Positions 5,144 through 7,041 of a stretch of 7,041 bases of DNA are shown here, piece after piece. The notes under the pieces were generated by a model. The model was not told where the DNA came from. It saw only the letters and a list, made by a program, of their open reading frames with translations, and did not search any database. The stretch comes from Brevundimonas sp. (GTDB lineage Bacteria > Pseudomonadota > Alphaproteobacteria > Caulobacterales > Caulobacteraceae), in NCBI GenBank assembly GCA_020253595.1, contig JADCBH010000167.1, positions 1 to 7,041 of the forward strand, read 5' to 3'. Position numbers and translations under genes: made by a program. Position 1 is the first letter of the stretch. Each line of letters begins with the position of its first letter.

Positions 5144-5905
5144 TCAGCCTCGTGACGCCATGACCCGGCGCTGGATCGCGGTCGTGGCGGCGTTCAGCAA
5201 CAGGCCCAGAACGGCCAGGCAAACCAGCGCCGCCAGAAGCTCGGCGGTGCGCAGCCGGTTGCCCGCTTCCAGCAGGCGCCAGGCCAGGCCTTGCGTGGCC
5301 CCGGAGCCGGAGACGAACTCGGCCACCACGGCCCCCACGACCGACAGTCCGGCGGCGACGCGGATGCCTTCCAGGGCGAAGGGCAGGGCGGACGGCAGGC
5401 GCAGGCGCGTCAGGCGCTGGACCCGGCTCGCGCCATGCAGGTCGAACAGGCGCTCCAGATCCGGGTCGGCGGACTTCAGGCCCGTCAGGACGCCGGAAAA
5501 GACGGGAAAGAAGGCGACGGCGGCGGCCAGAGCGATCACCGCCCGGTCGGCGTTGTCCAGCCCGGCCCAGATCAGCACCAGAGGCGCGATGGCCACGACC
5601 GGGGTGACCTGGAGCGCGACGGCCAGGGGCGCGACCGCCTGCTCGGCGGGACGACTGAGCGAGACGGCGACCGCCAGTCCTCCGCCCAGGACCGTGGCGA
5701 CCAGCAGGGCCTGGAACGCCATCCAGAAGGTCTGGAGCGCCGAGCCGGCCAGCACGGGACCGTTCTCGACCAGGGCGATGGCCACCGCGCTCGGCGGCGG
5801 CAGGAAGTAGACGGGCACGGCCAGCGCCCGGCAGGCGACCTCCCAGATCGCCAGCAGCAGGGCGGTCAGAACAAGGCCAGGCAGGGTGGAGAGGACGCGG
5901 CTCAT
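5144..5905 (-). CDS. ABC importer permease, NitT/TauT type (SsuC/ThiX-like)
   Basis: This encodes a 253-aa inner-membrane permease of the binding-protein-dependent (BPD_transp_1) superfamily, of typical length. Hydrophobic helices are evident at about 8-24, 54-82, 95-113, 120-140, 180-199 and 221-240. The conserved 'FLPPPS' segment after the first helix (residues 34-39) is characteristic of the nitrate/sulfonate/taurine group. The cytoplasmic coupling loop is DLHGASRVQRLTRLRLPSALPF (about 155-176), the family's EAA-type motif with G158 and the LP pair in place. It would dock on the ATPase encoded just upstream. The start ATG overlaps the ATPase stop as ATGA, and GGAGG (5910-5914 on the complement) lies four bases upstream, which fixes the start. 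It is the last gene of the importer operon. Substrate is not readable from the permease alone. Confidence 0.93.
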   Translation of the reverse strand: MSRVLSTLPGLVLTALLLAIWEVACRALAVPVYFLPPPSAVAIALVENGPVLAGSALQTFWMAFQALLVATVLGGGLAVAVSLSRPAEQAVAPLAVALQVTPVVAIAPLVLIWAGLDNADRAVIALAAAVAFFPVFSGVLTGLKSADPDLERLFDLHGASRVQRLTRLRLPSALPFALEGIRVAAGLSVVGAVVAEFVSGSGATQGLAWRLLEAGNRLRTAELLAALVCLAVLGLLLNAATTAIQRRVMASRG

Positions 5906-6654
5906 GCGGCCTCCGGCATGGCGGCGGCCAGGGCCGTGGCGACGGCCTCGGCCGCCTCGCGATAGGCCGGATCGCGCCGCCAGCCCTCGGGTCGGGGCAA
6001 GGGACCGGGCATGGGCAGGTCGGCCACGGCGCGGCCGGTCTGGGCTGACAGGACGACGACGCGGCTGGCCAGATAGGCGGCCTCCTCGACATCGTGGGTC
6101 ACGAACACGGCGGCGAAGGGCCGGGCTGACCAGAGGCGATGCAGGTCCTCGATCAGGCCCCGCCGGGTGATGGAATCCAGCGCCGCGAAGGGTTCGTCCA
6201 GCAGCAGCAGATCGGGCTGGATCGACAGGGCGCGGGCCAGCGAGACCCGCATGGCCATGCCGCCCGAGAGCTGGCGCGGGCGGGCGGTGACGCGGTCGCC
6301 CAGACCCACGGCGGCCAGCGCTGCGTCGGCGCGACGGCGGGCCTCGACGGCCGGGACGCCGGACAGTTCCAGCGGCAGGGCCACGTTGGTCCGGGCGTCG
6401 GCCCAGGGCATCAGGGTCGGGCTCTGGAAGACGAAGCCGGTGCTGTCGGCGGCGTCCGGTCGGGTGACCGAACCCTCCGCCGGCGTCTCCAGCCCTGCCA
6501 GCAGACGCAGCGCCGTGGACTTGCCCGCGCCCGACGCTCCGACCAGGGCCACGATCTCGGACGGGGCGACCGCCAGGTCGATGGGCCCGAGCGGCGCGCG
6601 GCCGGCGTAGCGGACGACCACACCCGACAGGCGCGCCAGAGGGGCGTCAGCCAC
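5902..6654 (-). CDS. ABC importer ATP-binding protein, NitT/TauT type (SsuB/TauB/ThiZ-like)
   Basis: This encodes a 250-aa cytoplasmic ATPase that drives solute import through the permease. All catalytic elements are present: Walker A GASGAGKST (39-47), Q-loop Gln77, signature LSGGM (129-133, the M form common in this subfamily), Walker B LLLLDEP with catalytic Glu154, D-loop ALD (158-160) and switch His187. I chose the GTG at 6652-6654. It overlaps the upstream stop codon by eight bases and places the first strand (LARLSGVVVRY) close to the N-terminus, as is usual. A GTG at 6714 in the same frame would add 20 residues rich in Pro and Ser and overlap the upstream gene by 68 bases; neither start has a strong Shine-Dalgarno sequence. 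The tail after His187 is of ordinary length. Operon order and overlaps tie it to its neighbours. Confidence 0.94.
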   Translation of the reverse strand: MADAPLARLSGVVVRYAGRAPLGPIDLAVAPSEIVALVGASGAGKSTALRLLAGLETPAEGSVTRPDAADSTGFVFQSPTLMPWADARTNVALPLELSGVPAVEARRRADAALAAVGLGDRVTARPRQLSGGMAMRVSLARALSIQPDLLLLDEPFAALDSITRRGLIEDLHRLWSARPFAAVFVTHDVEEAAYLASRVVVLSAQTGRAVADLPMPGPLPRPEGWRRDPAYREAAEAVATALAAAMPEAA

Positions 6655-7041
6655 GGCCCGGCAGGAAGGCGTCGGTGAAGGCGTTTCTCCAGCGGAGATC
6701 GGCCGGATAGACACCGGCCTGGCTGGTGACGTCGAAGAACTGGCGCCAGCGATCCTCGGTCATGGCGCCAAGGCCATAGAGGGCCGCGTCGCCGGAATCG
6801 ACGATGCCGTATTCGCTGAGCTTGGCCCGGGCCTGATCCAGCACGTCCTGGGTCATCTCGGGGTTGGCTTCCCGGATCAGGGCGTTGGCGGCCGACGGGT
6901 CGCCCCGCATATAGTCGCGCCAGCCCTCGACCGAGGCGGCGATGAAGGACCGCAGCGCCGTGGCATTGTCGCGGGCGAAGGCATCGGGCGACAGGACCAT
7001 GGTGGCGTAGGAGGGATAGCCTTCGTCGGCCAGCAGGAAGA
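6647..7041 (-). CDS. ABC importer substrate-binding protein, NMT1/ThiY-like, C-terminal part, partial at right edge
   Basis: The last 130 residues of a periplasmic substrate-binding protein are visible. The frame stays open to the window edge, so the signal peptide and most of the binding site lie outside. The visible part includes LLADEGYPSYATMVLSPDAF at the edge, EGWRDYMRGDPSAANALIREANPEMT, and YGIVDSGDAALYGLGAMTEDRW, and ends with AGVYPADLRWRNAFTDAFL. This order is typical of the NMT1/THI5-like (ThiY, SsuA-type) fold. Members bind thiamine pyrimidine precursors, sulfonates, nitrate or related small molecules, and I cannot choose between them. It is upstream of the ATPase and permease in the same operon, and its TGA overlaps the probable ATPase GTG start. 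Any promoter or riboswitch for the operon is outside the window. Confidence 0.9.
   Translation of the reverse strand, partial: FLLADEGYPSYATMVLSPDAFARDNATALRSFIAASVEGWRDYMRGDPSAANALIREANPEMTQDVLDQARAKLSEYGIVDSGDAALYGLGAMTEDRWRQFFDVTSQAGVYPADLRWRNAFTDAFLPGRG

Noticed and set aside
5124..6092. Open frame on minus (322 codons) overlapping the ABC permease and ATPase
   Set aside because: It runs in another frame through two genes with clear ABC motifs, and its Pro/Arg/Gly-rich product is typical of an off-frame read.

Overview
The window is GC-rich and tightly packed, and its gene content points to an alphaproteobacterium of the order Caulobacterales, with Brevundimonas or a close relative as my best guess. 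The basis is the form of the CysK C-terminus, two DUF2336 proteins of the Caulobacter type, a MucR/Ros regulator, GANTC (CcrM-type) sites, and a TCCTCCC-ended palindromic intergenic repeat of a kind I associate with these genomes. No tRNA, rRNA, CRISPR array, insertion sequence or phage gene was seen. The longest stretch without a gene is about 180 bases.

Layout from left to right: (1) the 3' end of a cysteine synthase gene on + (1-167), converging with only 8 bases between stop codons on a small membrane protein gene on - (176-910, DUF3667-like). (2) A 122-base divergent intergenic region leading to a 405-aa DUF2336 protein on + (1033-2250). (3) A 158-base leader with dyads and a GANTC site, then a short MucR/Ros-family regulator on + (2409-2852). 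(4) A 166-base palindromic repeat with perfect 8-base inverted ends (2863-3028) in the gap between convergent genes. (5) A two-gene operon on -: an exported proline-rich protein (4147-5079) whose stop overlaps, as ATGA, the start of a second DUF2336 protein (3035-4150). (6) A 64-base gap with a TTAA-rich palindrome resembling a CtrA box. (7) A NitT/TauT-type ABC importer operon on -, in transcription order substrate-binding protein (cut by the right edge), ATPase, permease (5144-7041), with short overlaps between successive genes.

The ABC genes clearly act together as an inner-membrane importer of a small periplasmic solute. The substrate cannot be read from this window, but pyrimidine/thiamine precursors and sulfonates are the usual candidates. 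The most notable part is 1033-5138. Two diverged DUF2336 paralogues flank a MucR-type regulator that has lost part of its zinc site. One paralogue is translationally coupled to an exported proline-rich protein, and the likely control regions carry a CcrM-type site and a CtrA-like box. This suggests, but does not prove, a cell-cycle-linked envelope function for the DUF2336/proline-rich pair.
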